Source: DASXYG01 sp036502625
GTDB taxonomy: Bacteria > Actinomycetota > Actinomycetes > Streptosporangiales > Streptosporangiaceae
Direction of reading: 5' to 3'
NCBI GenBank assembly: GCA_036502625.1
Contig: DASXYG010000031.1
Location: 37,302 to 101,301, forward strand
DNA length: 64,000 bases
Shown here: piece by piece, positions 27,998 to 36,646 of the stretch
How the letters are laid out: each line of letters starts with the position of its first letter
Position numbering within the stretch: position 1 is the stretch's first letter
Position numbers and translations under genes: made by a program
The notes under the pieces: generated by a model
What the model was told of the DNA's origin: nothing
The model's database searches: none
What the model saw: only the letters and a program-made list of their open reading frames with translations

Positions 27998-29518
27998 CTA
28001 CCGGTGTGCCGCCCGCAGTGCTCTCTTGTTCAGCTTGCCGACCGGGGTGCGGGGCATTTCCGCTACGAACTCGAAGGCTCGGGGGATCTTGTAGCCCGCT
28101 ATGTGGTCGCGGGCGTAAGCCTCCAGGCGTTCGGCCAGGGCGTCGCCGGGCTCGACGCCGTCGGACGGCTGGACGACCGCCAGGACGGACTCGCCCATCT
28201 CCTGGTTCGGGACGCCGATTACCGCGACGTCGGCGACCTCGGGGTGGGGGAACAGGCAGTCCTCGATCTCGCGGGGGTAGATGTTGACGCCGCCGGAGAT
28301 GATCAGGTCGGCGGAGCGGTCGGTGAGGAAGAGGAAGCCCTCGTCGTCGACGTAGCCGACGTCGCCGACGCTGGCCCAGTTGGGGTGGTCCGGGTGGCGG
28401 GAGGCGTCGGTCTTGTCGGGGGCGTTGTGGTACTGGAAGACGATCCGCTGCTGCTCGAAGTAGACGGTGCCGACCTGGCCGGCGGGCAGCTCCACGCCGT
28501 CGTCGTCGCAGACGTGCAGGGTGCCGTTCGCGGCGCGGCCGACCGAGCCGGGCTTGCGGAGCCAGTCCTCCGAGCCGATGTGGGTGCTGCCGAACGCCTC
28601 GGTGGAGGCGTAGTACTCCTCGATGACCGGGCCCCACCACTCGATCATCGCCCGCTTGACCTCGACGGGGCACGGCGCGGCCGCGTGGATGGCCTTGCGC
28701 AGCGACGACACGTCGTACTTCGCGCGCGTCTCCGCCGGCAGGCGCAGCATGCGGACGAACATCGTCGGCACCCACTGGCTGTGCGTGACCTGGTACTTCT
28801 CGATGGCCGCGAGCGCCGCCTCGGCGTCGAACCGCTCCAGGACCACGGTCGTGCCGCCGAGCGCCTGCGTCGCGGTCGAGTACGCCAGCGGCGCCGAGTG
28901 GTACAGCGGCGCGGGCGAGAGGTAGACGGAGTCCGCGTCGAAGCCGTACGTCACGGAGATCGACTGGCCCATCGTGAGCGCCGGGTCCTCGATGTCCAGG
29001 CCGGACAGCGGCTGCTCGATGCCCTTAGGACGGCCGGTCGTGCCGGAGGAGTACAGCATCGGGCTGCCGCGGCGGCGCTCGGGCACCGGCTCGGGCGGCG
29101 CGCCGGCCAGCGCCTTCTCGTAGGAGTCGAAGCCGGGCACGGTGCCGTCGAACATCAGCCGCAGCGCGCCGGGCGAGCGTACGGCCGCGGCGGTCTCGGC
29201 CATCTTGTGCGAGGTGACGAAGACCTTGGCGTCGGAGTCGGTGACGATGTACTCGGTCTCCTCGGCGGTGAGGTGCCGGTTGACCGCGGTGATGTACAGG
29301 CCCGACCTGACCGCCGCCCAGTAGACCTCGTAGTAGCGCGGATGGTTCTCGGCCAGCAGCGCCACGTGGTCGCCGTAGCGGAGTCCGGCCGCCCGGAACA
29401 CCTGGGCCAGCCGGTTCGAGCGCTCGTCGAGCTCCGCGTACGTCACGACCTCGCCGGAGCCCGCCATGATCACGGCGGGCTTGTCCGGTGTGGTCTGCGC
29501 GTAGCGCCCCGGATACAT
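27998..29518 (-). CDS. Acyl-CoA synthetase (ANL superfamily, FadD-like)
   Basis: A 506-residue AMP-forming CoA ligase. The P-loop is MLYSSGTTGRPKGIE, the aromatic/Thr motif is YYASTEAFG, the hinge is VGDVGYVDDEGFLFLTDRSA, and the C-terminal catalytic Lys is in TPVGKLNKRAL. By eye it resembles the bile-acid/steroid-CoA ligase branch of FadD. It is the last gene of a minus-strand operon (unknown protein, kinase, MFS, ligase) and would activate the imported acid. GGAGGGG lies upstream of ATG 29518. Confidence 0.92.
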   Translation of the reverse strand: MYPGRYAQTTPDKPAVIMAGSGEVVTYAELDERSNRLAQVFRAAGLRYGDHVALLAENHPRYYEVYWAAVRSGLYITAVNRHLTAEETEYIVTDSDAKVFVTSHKMAETAAAVRSPGALRLMFDGTVPGFDSYEKALAGAPPEPVPERRRGSPMLYSSGTTGRPKGIEQPLSGLDIEDPALTMGQSISVTYGFDADSVYLSPAPLYHSAPLAYSTATQALGGTTVVLERFDAEAALAAIEKYQVTHSQWVPTMFVRMLRLPAETRAKYDVSSLRKAIHAAAPCPVEVKRAMIEWWGPVIEEYYASTEAFGSTHIGSEDWLRKPGSVGRAANGTLHVCDDDGVELPAGQVGTVYFEQQRIVFQYHNAPDKTDASRHPDHPNWASVGDVGYVDDEGFLFLTDRSADLIISGGVNIYPREIEDCLFPHPEVADVAVIGVPNQEMGESVLAVVQPSDGVEPGDALAERLEAYARDHIAGYKIPRAFEFVAEMPRTPVGKLNKRALRAAHR

Positions 29519-29599
29519 CTGCTGTCGCCCCTCCCCCGGGCCGGTGAACGGTTCGGCGCGCCGCCGCGGCCGGCCCGGTGGCCGCGGCGGCGCGTACGG

Positions 29600-31126
29600 T
29601 CAGTTCGCGTGCAGCTCGGCCACCTCGGCGTCGCGCTCCCGGTCGTGCTCGGCGATGTCGGCCTTCGCGGCGCTGGGCTTCCAGTGGCCGCGCAGCATCG
29701 GCACCGACAGCGCGAGGACGACGGCGCAGGCCACCGCGACCCACATCCACAGCCGCCACTGGCCGATCGTCGCGACCGCGGCGTGCTGGATCTCCAGGAG
29801 GTGGCGGCCGAGGTCGCCGCTGACCGGCTGCCCGGACTCCTTGGCCTTCTTCGCCGCCTCGACGTACGGCGCGGAGTTGACCAGGGTGTTCGCCGTCGAC
29901 ACGACGTGCGGGACGATCAGGAACGACAGGAAGACCACGAACCGGACGACCCACGCCCAGATCGCGAGACCCGTCGCGGTCAGCGCCGGGTTCCGCGCCT
30001 CGACGGTCTCGGTGTAGGCGGCGTACCACGGCACCGCGAACCCGGCCCACGACATGGCCAGGATCGCCATGACGATCGCGAGGTGGACGTAGCCCGGGTT
30101 ACCGCCGACGAGCGTGATCAGGTAGATCTGCATGATGACGCAGAGGATCGCGCCGGCCAGGATCCACGGCTTGCGCACGCGCGTCTTGTCGACCAGGGAG
30201 CCGTACGTCAGGCTGACCAGCACGTTGAAGCCCCACGCCCAGGCCACGACGCTGTTGGCGTCGGTGAGCGTCATGTGCCAGACGGTGGTGAACAGCACCG
30301 GCGCGAAGCCGACGATCGTGTAGTAGAACAGCAGCGCGACCGAGAAGCCGACGGCCGGGATGATCACGTCGGCGTGCATGAGCTGCCGCCACGGGTGCGC
30401 GACGTTGATCTCCACCTTGCCGGCGGCCACGCGGGCCTCGAGCAGCTCGCGGTCGCCCTCGGAGACGGCCGCCTGGTCGCGCAGCTCCGGGCTCAGCTCC
30501 TTCAGCCAGAACAGCGCGACCACCGCGATGATGATCCCGGCGATGCCGGAGATCATGAACTGGCTCTGCCAGGTGACCAGGTGGCTGAGCGTGGTGGCGG
30601 CGACGAGCGAGGCCAGCAGCGATCCGGCCGGGGGCGCGATGTTCCAGAACCCCATGGCGCGTGCGCGGCCCATCTGCGGGCTGAAGTCGCGGACGAGGGC
30701 GGGCGTCGCGACGAGCAGCATGCCCTCCATGATCCCCACGATCGTCGTGAGGACCACGAACGTCCACTTGTCCGTCGCGAGTGTCACGCCGAACGCCGTG
30801 ACGGCGCCGACGACGAGCATCCCGTACACGACGATGTTGGCGCGGCCGAGCCGGTCCGCGAGGCCCGCGGCCAGCGAGCCGAACGCGCCGAGCAGGTTGC
30901 CGATGGCGAGCGTGGTCAGCAGGAACACGAACGACATCTGCAGGTGCGTCTGCACCAGCGTGGACACCGCGCCGAACGTGTACTGCTCGTAGTAGATGAC
31001 GACGGTCGCGAGCACGGCGAGGGTGAGGCGTACGTACCGTGCCCCGCCGGTGGGGTACCGGTCGAGGCGCCGCTGCCACAGGAAGGCGAGCGGGCCGGCG
31101 GGGGCGCCGGCGGTTGCTGTGGACAT
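29600..31126 (-). CDS. MFS transporter
   Basis: A 508-residue major facilitator with 12 predicted helices and a central charged loop (about 235-265, SPELRDQAAVSEGDRELLEA). The loop 2-3 motif is GLADRLGRANIVVYG. The family hint is aromatic-acid/sugar-acid proton symporters, but the substrate cannot be fixed. CGGAG precedes ATG 31126. It sits 81 nt upstream of the CoA ligase and 63 nt downstream of the kinase, consistent with import followed by activation. Confidence 0.9.
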   Translation of the reverse strand: MSTATAGAPAGPLAFLWQRRLDRYPTGGARYVRLTLAVLATVVIYYEQYTFGAVSTLVQTHLQMSFVFLLTTLAIGNLLGAFGSLAAGLADRLGRANIVVYGMLVVGAVTAFGVTLATDKWTFVVLTTIVGIMEGMLLVATPALVRDFSPQMGRARAMGFWNIAPPAGSLLASLVAATTLSHLVTWQSQFMISGIAGIIIAVVALFWLKELSPELRDQAAVSEGDRELLEARVAAGKVEINVAHPWRQLMHADVIIPAVGFSVALLFYYTIVGFAPVLFTTVWHMTLTDANSVVAWAWGFNVLVSLTYGSLVDKTRVRKPWILAGAILCVIMQIYLITLVGGNPGYVHLAIVMAILAMSWAGFAVPWYAAYTETVEARNPALTATGLAIWAWVVRFVVFLSFLIVPHVVSTANTLVNSAPYVEAAKKAKESGQPVSGDLGRHLLEIQHAAVATIGQWRLWMWVAVACAVVLALSVPMLRGHWKPSAAKADIAEHDRERDAEVAELHAN

Positions 31127-31189
31127 GTGGGTCTCCGTAGGTCCGGCGAGGCGTGGGATCGGACGTGGTACGGGCGGGGGTCGGGCGGG

Positions 31190-32266
31190 TCAGGGCAGGA
31201 GGTCGGCGGCTCCGGTGTCGAGGGCGTGGGTGAGGTGGCGGTTGATCATCACGGCGAACATCTCCTCGCCGCGCGCGTCGGTGCCGACGAGCATCGCCGC
31301 GCCGATGGACATGACCACCCCGGCGAACACGGCGTGGCGGTAGTCGGCGCGGAACCGCGGCCACGGGTAGTCCGAGACGCCGGCGCGGCGCAGCGCCTCG
31401 TGGTAGCCGCGCAGCAGCTCGTCCTCGTGCGCGCGGCGCACCTCCGGCGGCAGGCTGGCGCCGAGGAAGTACGCGACGTCGGACGCCGCGGCCGCCTGGT
31501 GGATGGTCTGCCAGTCGACGACGGTCACCGCGGCGCCCGCGAACATCATGTTGTCGACGCGGAAGTCGCCGTGGGTGAGGCACAGCGGGCCCGTACGCAT
31601 CGCCGCCCACGCGCCGCAGGACGCGACGAACCGGTCGCCGAGCGCGGCTCCGCCGGGCGGCAGCGCGGCGTGGTACTGCTCGCGGAACACCGGCCACACG
31701 TCGGCGATGAACGCGCCGAGCAGGTCGGGCGCGGCGTGGCTGCGGTTGAGGTACGGCAGGTCGTCCAGCACCGGGTCGGCCCAGTACGCGGCGTGCAGGG
31801 CGGCGGCCTGGTCGAGCGCGGCGCGCGCCTGCGGGAGGTCGCAGCCGGTGAGCTGGTCGCCCTGGCGCGCGGGCGCGAGGTCGTCGAGCAGCAGCGCGAA
31901 GTCGCCGCTGACGGAGTTGTACGCGGCGTAGTGGCAGCGCGGCACGCGGATTCCGGCCGCGGCCGCGAGCCGCTGGTAGAACCGCACCTCGCGCTCGTAC
32001 TCGCCGCCGGTGGCGCCGCGCTCGCGGCTCTTGGGGTCCGGCGAGGGGAACTTCCCGATGACGGCGCGGGGCAGGCCCGGGTCCGTACGGTCCCAGTCCA
32101 GGGTGAAGCGGATGCACTGCCCGACGAGCCCGGTGCCGATGCGCTCGCGGCGCACGTCCACGACGGACGCGCCGCCGGCCAGGCCGCCGGAGCCCAGGGC
32201 GGCGGTCAGCCAGTCCGGGGTGGCCTGGTCGGGGTCGGCCACGAGGTCCGGGCCGGTGGACATCAT
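31190..32266 (-). CDS. APH-type phosphotransferase
   Basis: A 358-residue kinase-fold protein of the aminoglycoside phosphotransferase/EcKinase group. The catalytic loop is LCLTHGDFRVDNMMF and the metal-binding segment is VTVVDWQTIHQ. The N-terminal lobe has IGKFPSPDPKSRERG. The start is ATG 32266 in an ATGATG overlap with the stop of the upstream gene; the frame is open above it. It lies in an operon with MFS and CoA ligase genes, suggesting a small-molecule (hydroxylated lipid or alcohol) kinase rather than drug resistance. Confidence 0.88.
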   Translation of the reverse strand: MMSTGPDLVADPDQATPDWLTAALGSGGLAGGASVVDVRRERIGTGLVGQCIRFTLDWDRTDPGLPRAVIGKFPSPDPKSRERGATGGEYEREVRFYQRLAAAAGIRVPRCHYAAYNSVSGDFALLLDDLAPARQGDQLTGCDLPQARAALDQAAALHAAYWADPVLDDLPYLNRSHAAPDLLGAFIADVWPVFREQYHAALPPGGAALGDRFVASCGAWAAMRTGPLCLTHGDFRVDNMMFAGAAVTVVDWQTIHQAAAASDVAYFLGASLPPEVRRAHEDELLRGYHEALRRAGVSDYPWPRFRADYRHAVFAGVVMSIGAAMLVGTDARGEEMFAVMINRHLTHALDTGAADLLP

Positions 32267-33378
32267 GACTCCGCCGGCGCCGGGTCGAACGCCGCGGTGA
32301 ACCCGGACGGCGCGTGCGGGCCGACGACGAGCTGCTCCAGGACGCCGATGCCGGTCGCGCCTGCGGTCTCGGCGCGGACGAGCTGCTGGACGTGCACGTT
32401 GTCCGGGCGCGCGGGGTCCAGGTCGGCGAGCTTCCACTCCTCGCCGCCCACGGCGTGCTCGCCCTTCCACACGCCGTGGCCCCACTCCTGGTTGAAGTAG
32501 CCGATGCCGCGCATCTGGAAGGTCAGCAGCGGGGTCAGCCGGGTCTCCGTACGGGCGCCGTCCCACGCGGTGGTGTGCAGCGCGGCCGTACGGGCGCGGC
32601 GCGTGCCGGGCGCCCAGTCGATGGCGAAGTCGCAGGAACGGACGTGGTCGATCTCGGTGCGCTCGTCGGCGTCCGGCAGCAGCGGCACCCGGCAGGCGCT
32701 CTCGTACCGGTGGCGGCCGCGCGCGTCGTCGATCAGCGCGAAGTGGGTGCAGTGGTCGTCGAAGTGCAGCGGCGCCCACAGCCAGAAGAACTGCGACGGC
32801 TCCGCGGCGGGCGCGCCGCCGGGCGGCTCGCCGACCGCACGGACGCCCCAGGAGCGGTCGCGGGTGCCGGGCACGGCGTCGGGCGCGCAGGTCAGCGTGG
32901 TGTCGCCGGTGGTGAGGGTGCCGCGCCAGTCGCCCCACTGGGTGAGCCGGGTGTAGTCGCCGGTGACGGTGACGCCGCTGCGCATGATCGTGCGCGGCTC
33001 CTGCACGGCGGGGGTGCGCGCGGCGAACGCGAGGTCGGCGGTCAGGCCCTGCTCGGGCGCGTCGACCCGGACGCGGAGGCGGCGCAGCGGCTCGGTGACC
33101 TCGACGCTGATCGGGCCGCAGACGGTGACCGCGCGGTCGATGGGCGCGCGGCCGGACGCGTGGACGCTGCGCTGCGTTCCGGCGTGGACGACGCTGAACG
33201 ACGCGTCGATCACCCGGCGGTTGGGATAAACGCCGAGGGCGACCGCGAAGAAGAATTCGCCCGTCCGGTCGTAACCGTTGAAGAAGTAGCGGTCGTAATA
33301 GTTGCGGTCACCGGTTCCGGGTTCGGCGACCGGGTCCGATGTCTGGTGGACAGGATAATCGTCGAAAGGCGTAAGCAC
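32263..33378 (-). CDS. Unrecognised 371-residue protein (possibly lipocalin-like)
   Basis: I do not recognise the family with certainty. The product is rich in Trp, Tyr, Asp and beta-strand-like segments (YYDRYFFNGYDRTGEFFF, RSWGVRAVG, QFFWLWAPLHFDD, GYFNQEWGHGVWKGEH), with no signal peptide. The pattern of alternating strands and the DRSWG-type motif recall the AttH/CrtC-like double-lipocalin group found beside lipid and steroid catabolic genes; this is a guess. GTG 33378 has GAGGAGG 4 nt upstream. It is the first gene of the 27998-33378 operon and is translationally coupled to the kinase. Confidence 0.7.
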   Translation of the reverse strand: MLTPFDDYPVHQTSDPVAEPGTGDRNYYDRYFFNGYDRTGEFFFAVALGVYPNRRVIDASFSVVHAGTQRSVHASGRAPIDRAVTVCGPISVEVTEPLRRLRVRVDAPEQGLTADLAFAARTPAVQEPRTIMRSGVTVTGDYTRLTQWGDWRGTLTTGDTTLTCAPDAVPGTRDRSWGVRAVGEPPGGAPAAEPSQFFWLWAPLHFDDHCTHFALIDDARGRHRYESACRVPLLPDADERTEIDHVRSCDFAIDWAPGTRRARTAALHTTAWDGARTETRLTPLLTFQMRGIGYFNQEWGHGVWKGEHAVGGEEWKLADLDPARPDNVHVQQLVRAETAGATGIGVLEQLVVGPHAPSGFTAAFDPAPAES

Positions 33379-33399
33379 GTATCCTCCTCGACGTCGCCC

Positions 33400-33411
33400 G
33401 AACGCCCGTTC
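33400..33411. promoter_or_regulatory. GAACG-CC-CGTTC palindrome upstream of the lipocalin-like/kinase/MFS/ligase operon
   Basis: A 12-bp hyphenated palindrome 21 nt before GTG 33378, with the same half-sites and spacing as the operator at 21292-21305. It is probably bound by the same or a paralogous TetR protein. Confidence 0.55.
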
Positions 33412-33453
33412 AACGCAAACTAAGGCGGCCCGCAACCCACGTCAAGAGGCCCG

Positions 33454-33480
33454 ATACCACTTGGTATGTAACGAACGTTC
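33454..33480. promoter_or_regulatory. Two adjacent palindromes (ATACC-N4-GGTAT and GAACGTTC) between divergent operon and P450
   Basis: ATACCACTTGGTAT at 33454-33467 and GAACGTTC at 33473-33480 lie in the divergent promoter region for the minus-strand operon and the P450. They are likely operator/promoter elements; the binding protein is unknown. Confidence 0.45.
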
Positions 33481-33607
33481 AAAACCGCGCAGGCGCCGTA
33501 CGGGCGTGCGGAAACGCGATTCCCGCCCGCCGCTCCGGGAACCCGCATGCGCTTTGCGGCGGCCATTGGCAATGGACGTCAACGGCCGCCTGGGTTAGAT
33601 TGCCTAA

Positions 33608-34810
33608 ATGACCGAGCTCGCGCCTCCCATCGACCTTCTCAGTTCGCGGTCATTCGCTTACGGGCAGCCACACGAACAGTTCAGGTGGCTGCGGGAGAAC
33701 GACCCGGTGCATTGGCACGCCGAGCCCGAAGGCGCGGGTTTCTGGGCGGTGACCCGCTATGACGACGTGCGTTTCGTGGGCCGCGAGCCGCGTACCTACT
33801 CCTCCCGGCCGACGATCATGATCCCGGACGCCACCTCCATGGAGGTGCTCGAGCACCCGATGATGATCGCCGCCGACCCGCCCGAGCACACCCGGCTGCG
33901 CCGCGTCGTCGCCCGCGACTTCGTGCCGCGCGCGGCGAAGCTGCTGCGCCCGCGCATCGAGGAGCTGGCCGCCGGGATCGTCGACCAGGTGGCCGCGCGC
34001 GGGTCCTGCGACCTCGTCACGGACGTCGCCGGGCTGATGCCGTCGTACGTCATCGCCGAGCTGCTCGGCATCCCGCACGCCGACGGGGTGGAGCTGTACG
34101 CCCTGACGGAGGCGGTGCACGCGATCCCCGGGGAGTCCGACGGCCCGACGGGCGCAGACGCGGTGGCGCGGATGTTCGCGTACGCGCACGACGTCTGGGA
34201 GTCCAAGCGCGACCACCCGACCGGCGACATCGCCAGCACGATCGTGCACGGCAGCGCCGGCGACCGGCCGCTGGACGAACTGGACTTCCAGCTCTTCTTC
34301 ATGCTGCTGATCGACGCCGGCGGCGACACCACGCGCAACCTGGTCGCCGGCGGCATGCGCGCGCTGTTCGACCACCCCGGGGAGCTCGCCCGGCTGCTCG
34401 CCGACGTCGACGGGGTGCTGCCCACGGCGGTCGAGGAGCTGCTGCGCTGGGTCAGCCCGGTCGTCTACATGCGGCGTACGGCGCTGCACGACACCGAGCT
34501 CGCCGGGCGGGCGATCGCCGCGGGCGACAAGGTGGTCGTCTACTACGGCTCGGCCAACCGCGACCCGGCCGCGTTCGACGACCCGGAGCGGTTCGACGTG
34601 ACCCGCGCGCCCAACGAGCACATCGCGTTCGGCGGCGGCGGGCCGCACTTCTGCCTCGGCGCGCACGTCGGGCGGATCGAGATCCACGCGCTGCTGCGCG
34701 AGCTGCTCACCCGGCTGCCGGACATCGCGCCGGACGGGCCCACGACCTGGCTGCCGTCCAACTTCATCTCCGGGCCGAAGGCGATGCCCGTACGCTTCAC
34801 CCCCGCGTAG
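33608..34810 (+). CDS. Cytochrome P450
   Basis: A 400-residue soluble bacterial P450. The I-helix is LLIDAGGDTTRNLVAGG, ExxR is present in EELLRWVSP, and the heme-Cys loop is FGGGGPHFCLGAHVGR. The sequence style (DPPEHTRLRRVVARDF, VVVYYGSANRDP) is close to the actinobacterial CYP125/CYP142/CYP124 group that oxidises sterol or branched lipid side chains; the exact family needs an alignment. It is divergent from a ligase/transporter operon and convergent with the SDR, overlapping it by 14 nt. No Shine-Dalgarno is visible before ATG 33608. Confidence 0.94.
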   Translation: MTELAPPIDLLSSRSFAYGQPHEQFRWLRENDPVHWHAEPEGAGFWAVTRYDDVRFVGREPRTYSSRPTIMIPDATSMEVLEHPMMIAADPPEHTRLRRVVARDFVPRAAKLLRPRIEELAAGIVDQVAARGSCDLVTDVAGLMPSYVIAELLGIPHADGVELYALTEAVHAIPGESDGPTGADAVARMFAYAHDVWESKRDHPTGDIASTIVHGSAGDRPLDELDFQLFFMLLIDAGGDTTRNLVAGGMRALFDHPGELARLLADVDGVLPTAVEELLRWVSPVVYMRRTALHDTELAGRAIAAGDKVVVYYGSANRDPAAFDDPERFDVTRAPNEHIAFGGGGPHFCLGAHVGRIEIHALLRELLTRLPDIAPDGPTTWLPSNFISGPKAMPVRFTPA

Positions 34811-35576
34811 CATCGCCGGACCCCTCGCCGCGGTGCATGAGCTTCGGGTAGCGCATGGTGTGCGCGCCGCCGTCGACGAGCAGCAGCTCGCCGGTGACCC
34901 ACGCCGACTGCTCGGTGGCCAGGAACAGCGCGGCCGCGGCGATGTCGCCGGGCTGGCCGATGCGGCCGAGCGGCGCGTTGTCGACGAACTCGCCGAGCAG
35001 CGGGCCCTCGGTGAACGCCGTGGTCAGCGGGGTCTCGACCAGGCCGGGCGCGAGCGCGTTGACGCGGATGCCGGACGGCCCGAGCTCCATGGCGGCGACC
35101 TTCGTGAACATCTCGACGCCCGCCTTGGCCGCGCAGTACGCGCTCATGCCGGCGGCGGGCTGCCGGGCGTTCAGCGACGCGATGTTGATGATCGCCCCGC
35201 CCTCGCCCATCGCCGGCGCCTCGTGCTTCACGGACAGGAACACGCCGGTCAGGCAGAGGTCGATGATGCGCCGCCAGTCCGCCGCCGGGAGGTCGGTGAC
35301 CGGCCCGAACGTGCCGGCGCCCGCCGCGTTGACGGCCACGTCGAGGGGGCCCGCGGCGGCGACGGCGGCGCTGACGGCGTCCTCGTCGGTGACGTCGGCG
35401 GCGTGGCCGCGCGTACGGGGGCCGAGGTCGGCGACGCGGTCCTCCAGCAGCGCGGCGTTCGTGTCGACCAGCGTCACGGCGGCGCCCTCGGCGTGGAACA
35501 ACCGGGCCACGCCGAACCCGATCCCGGACGCCCCACCGGTGATCAGCGCGTGCCTCCCGTCCAGCCGCCCGGTCAT
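34797..35576 (-). CDS. Short-chain dehydrogenase/reductase
   Basis: A 259-residue classical SDR: TGGASGIG cofactor motif, NAAGAGTF strand, catalytic Ser in IINIASLNA and YCAAK. The Asp after the second strand (TLVDTN) favours NAD(H). ATG 35576 has AGGAGG 7 nt upstream. A 29-bp duplication immediately upstream places a decoy ATG at 35605. It is the last gene of the 34797-38377 group, after the zinc dehydrogenase. Confidence 0.92.
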   Translation of the reverse strand: MTGRLDGRHALITGGASGIGFGVARLFHAEGAAVTLVDTNAALLEDRVADLGPRTRGHAADVTDEDAVSAAVAAAGPLDVAVNAAGAGTFGPVTDLPAADWRRIIDLCLTGVFLSVKHEAPAMGEGGAIINIASLNARQPAAGMSAYCAAKAGVEMFTKVAAMELGPSGIRVNALAPGLVETPLTTAFTEGPLLGEFVDNAPLGRIGQPGDIAAAALFLATEQSAWVTGELLLVDGGAHTMRYPKLMHRGEGSGDATRG

Positions 35577-35601
35577 GACGCGGCCTCCTGCGGGTGGGCC
35601 G

Positions 35602-36621
35602 TCATGGCGTCGCCTCCTGGGGGTGGACGAGGATCTTGGCGTGCCGCTCGGGATCCGCGAGGGCGGTGAACGCGTCCGCGACGCCATCGAGGCCCACGCG
35701 CCCGGTGATCAGCGGTCCCGGGTCGACCGCGCCGGAGGCGATCGCGTCCAGCGTGGCCGCGAACTCCGCCCGCGTGTACCCGAACACGTACGCGACGGTC
35801 AGCTCCTTGACCAGGGCCACTACGGGCACGGTGGTGTCGGGCTCCATGCACGCCCCCGCGACGACCACCCGCGCGCCCGGCGGCGCCCCAGCGAACACCT
35901 GCTGGATCATCCCCGGCACCCCGACGCACTCGAAGACCACCGCCCCGGGCTCCGTACGATCACCGCGCAACGACCCGCCCGGCGCCTCGGCCGCGGTCAC
36001 CCGGGCGCCGAGCCGCCCGTACGGATCACCGGCCCGCGGATCGACCACCTCGTCGGCGCCCATCCGCCGCGCCAGCTCCCGCCGCGCGTCCGACAGATCC
36101 GCGGCGATCACGTACGGGGCGCTCGCGGCGGACGTGAGAGCGGCGATCACCGCGAGGCCGATGGGGCCGCAGCCGATCACCAAGGCCGCCTCCGCCGTCG
36201 CCGGGGCGGCGGCCACCGCGTGGGCGCCGACCGCCAGGGGCTCGGTGAGGGCGGCGTGGCCGGTGGGGACGTGGGGCGGGACGGGGATGAGCATGTCGGC
36301 GGCGACCACCGCCTGTTCGGCGAAGCCGCCCGGGTAGCGTTCGCTGAGGCCGACGATCTCGCCGCCGGCCTGCGGCACCGCGACCACCCGCGTGCCGGCC
36401 GCCGGTCCGGACGCGCCCGGACCGTACGCCGCCACCTCCGCGGCGAACTCGTGCCCGTACACCAGCGGCGCCGCATCGGCCGCGCGCCCGGCGAAATGGT
36501 GCAGGTCCGAGCCGCACACCCCGCACGCGAGCACCCGCAGCAGCGCCTCACCGGGGCCGGGCTCCGGCGCGGCCACCTCCCGTACGGCGATCCGCCCGCC
36601 CTCGGCGACGGCGGCCCTCAC
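35602..36621 (-). CDS. Zinc-type medium-chain dehydrogenase lacking the structural zinc lobe
   Basis: A 339-residue MDR protein. Catalytic zinc ligands are C36 (CGVCGSD) and H57/E58 (YGHEF). The Rossmann motif is LVIGCGPIGLAVIAAL. The four-Cys structural zinc loop expected near residues 85-110 is missing; that region reads VVAVPQAGGEIVGLSERYPG. The start is GTG 36621 after a GGGGGG stretch. The gene is 25 nt downstream of the ThDP enzyme and probably acts on its carbonyl product or a related alcohol. Confidence 0.88.
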   Translation of the reverse strand: MRAAVAEGGRIAVREVAAPEPGPGEALLRVLACGVCGSDLHHFAGRAADAAPLVYGHEFAAEVAAYGPGASGPAAGTRVVAVPQAGGEIVGLSERYPGGFAEQAVVAADMLIPVPPHVPTGHAALTEPLAVGAHAVAAAPATAEAALVIGCGPIGLAVIAALTSAASAPYVIAADLSDARRELARRMGADEVVDPRAGDPYGRLGARVTAAEAPGGSLRGDRTEPGAVVFECVGVPGMIQQVFAGAPPGARVVVAGACMEPDTTVPVVALVKELTVAYVFGYTRAEFAATLDAIASGAVDPGPLITGRVGLDGVADAFTALADPERHAKILVHPQEATP

Positions 36622-36646
36622 CGCGCGCCCCCCGCGACCGGCCCGC

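Noticed and set aside
28004..32500. 1498-codon open frame on the plus strand
   Set aside because: It is antisense to the ligase, MFS and kinase genes, which have clear motifs. The frame stays open only because of extreme third-position GC.
33390..33490. KstR-type sterol operator (TnnAACnnGTTnnA) before the P450
   Set aside because: The palindromes present have different spacing (GAACG-N2-CGTTC and GAACGTTC), so they do not match the KstR consensus.
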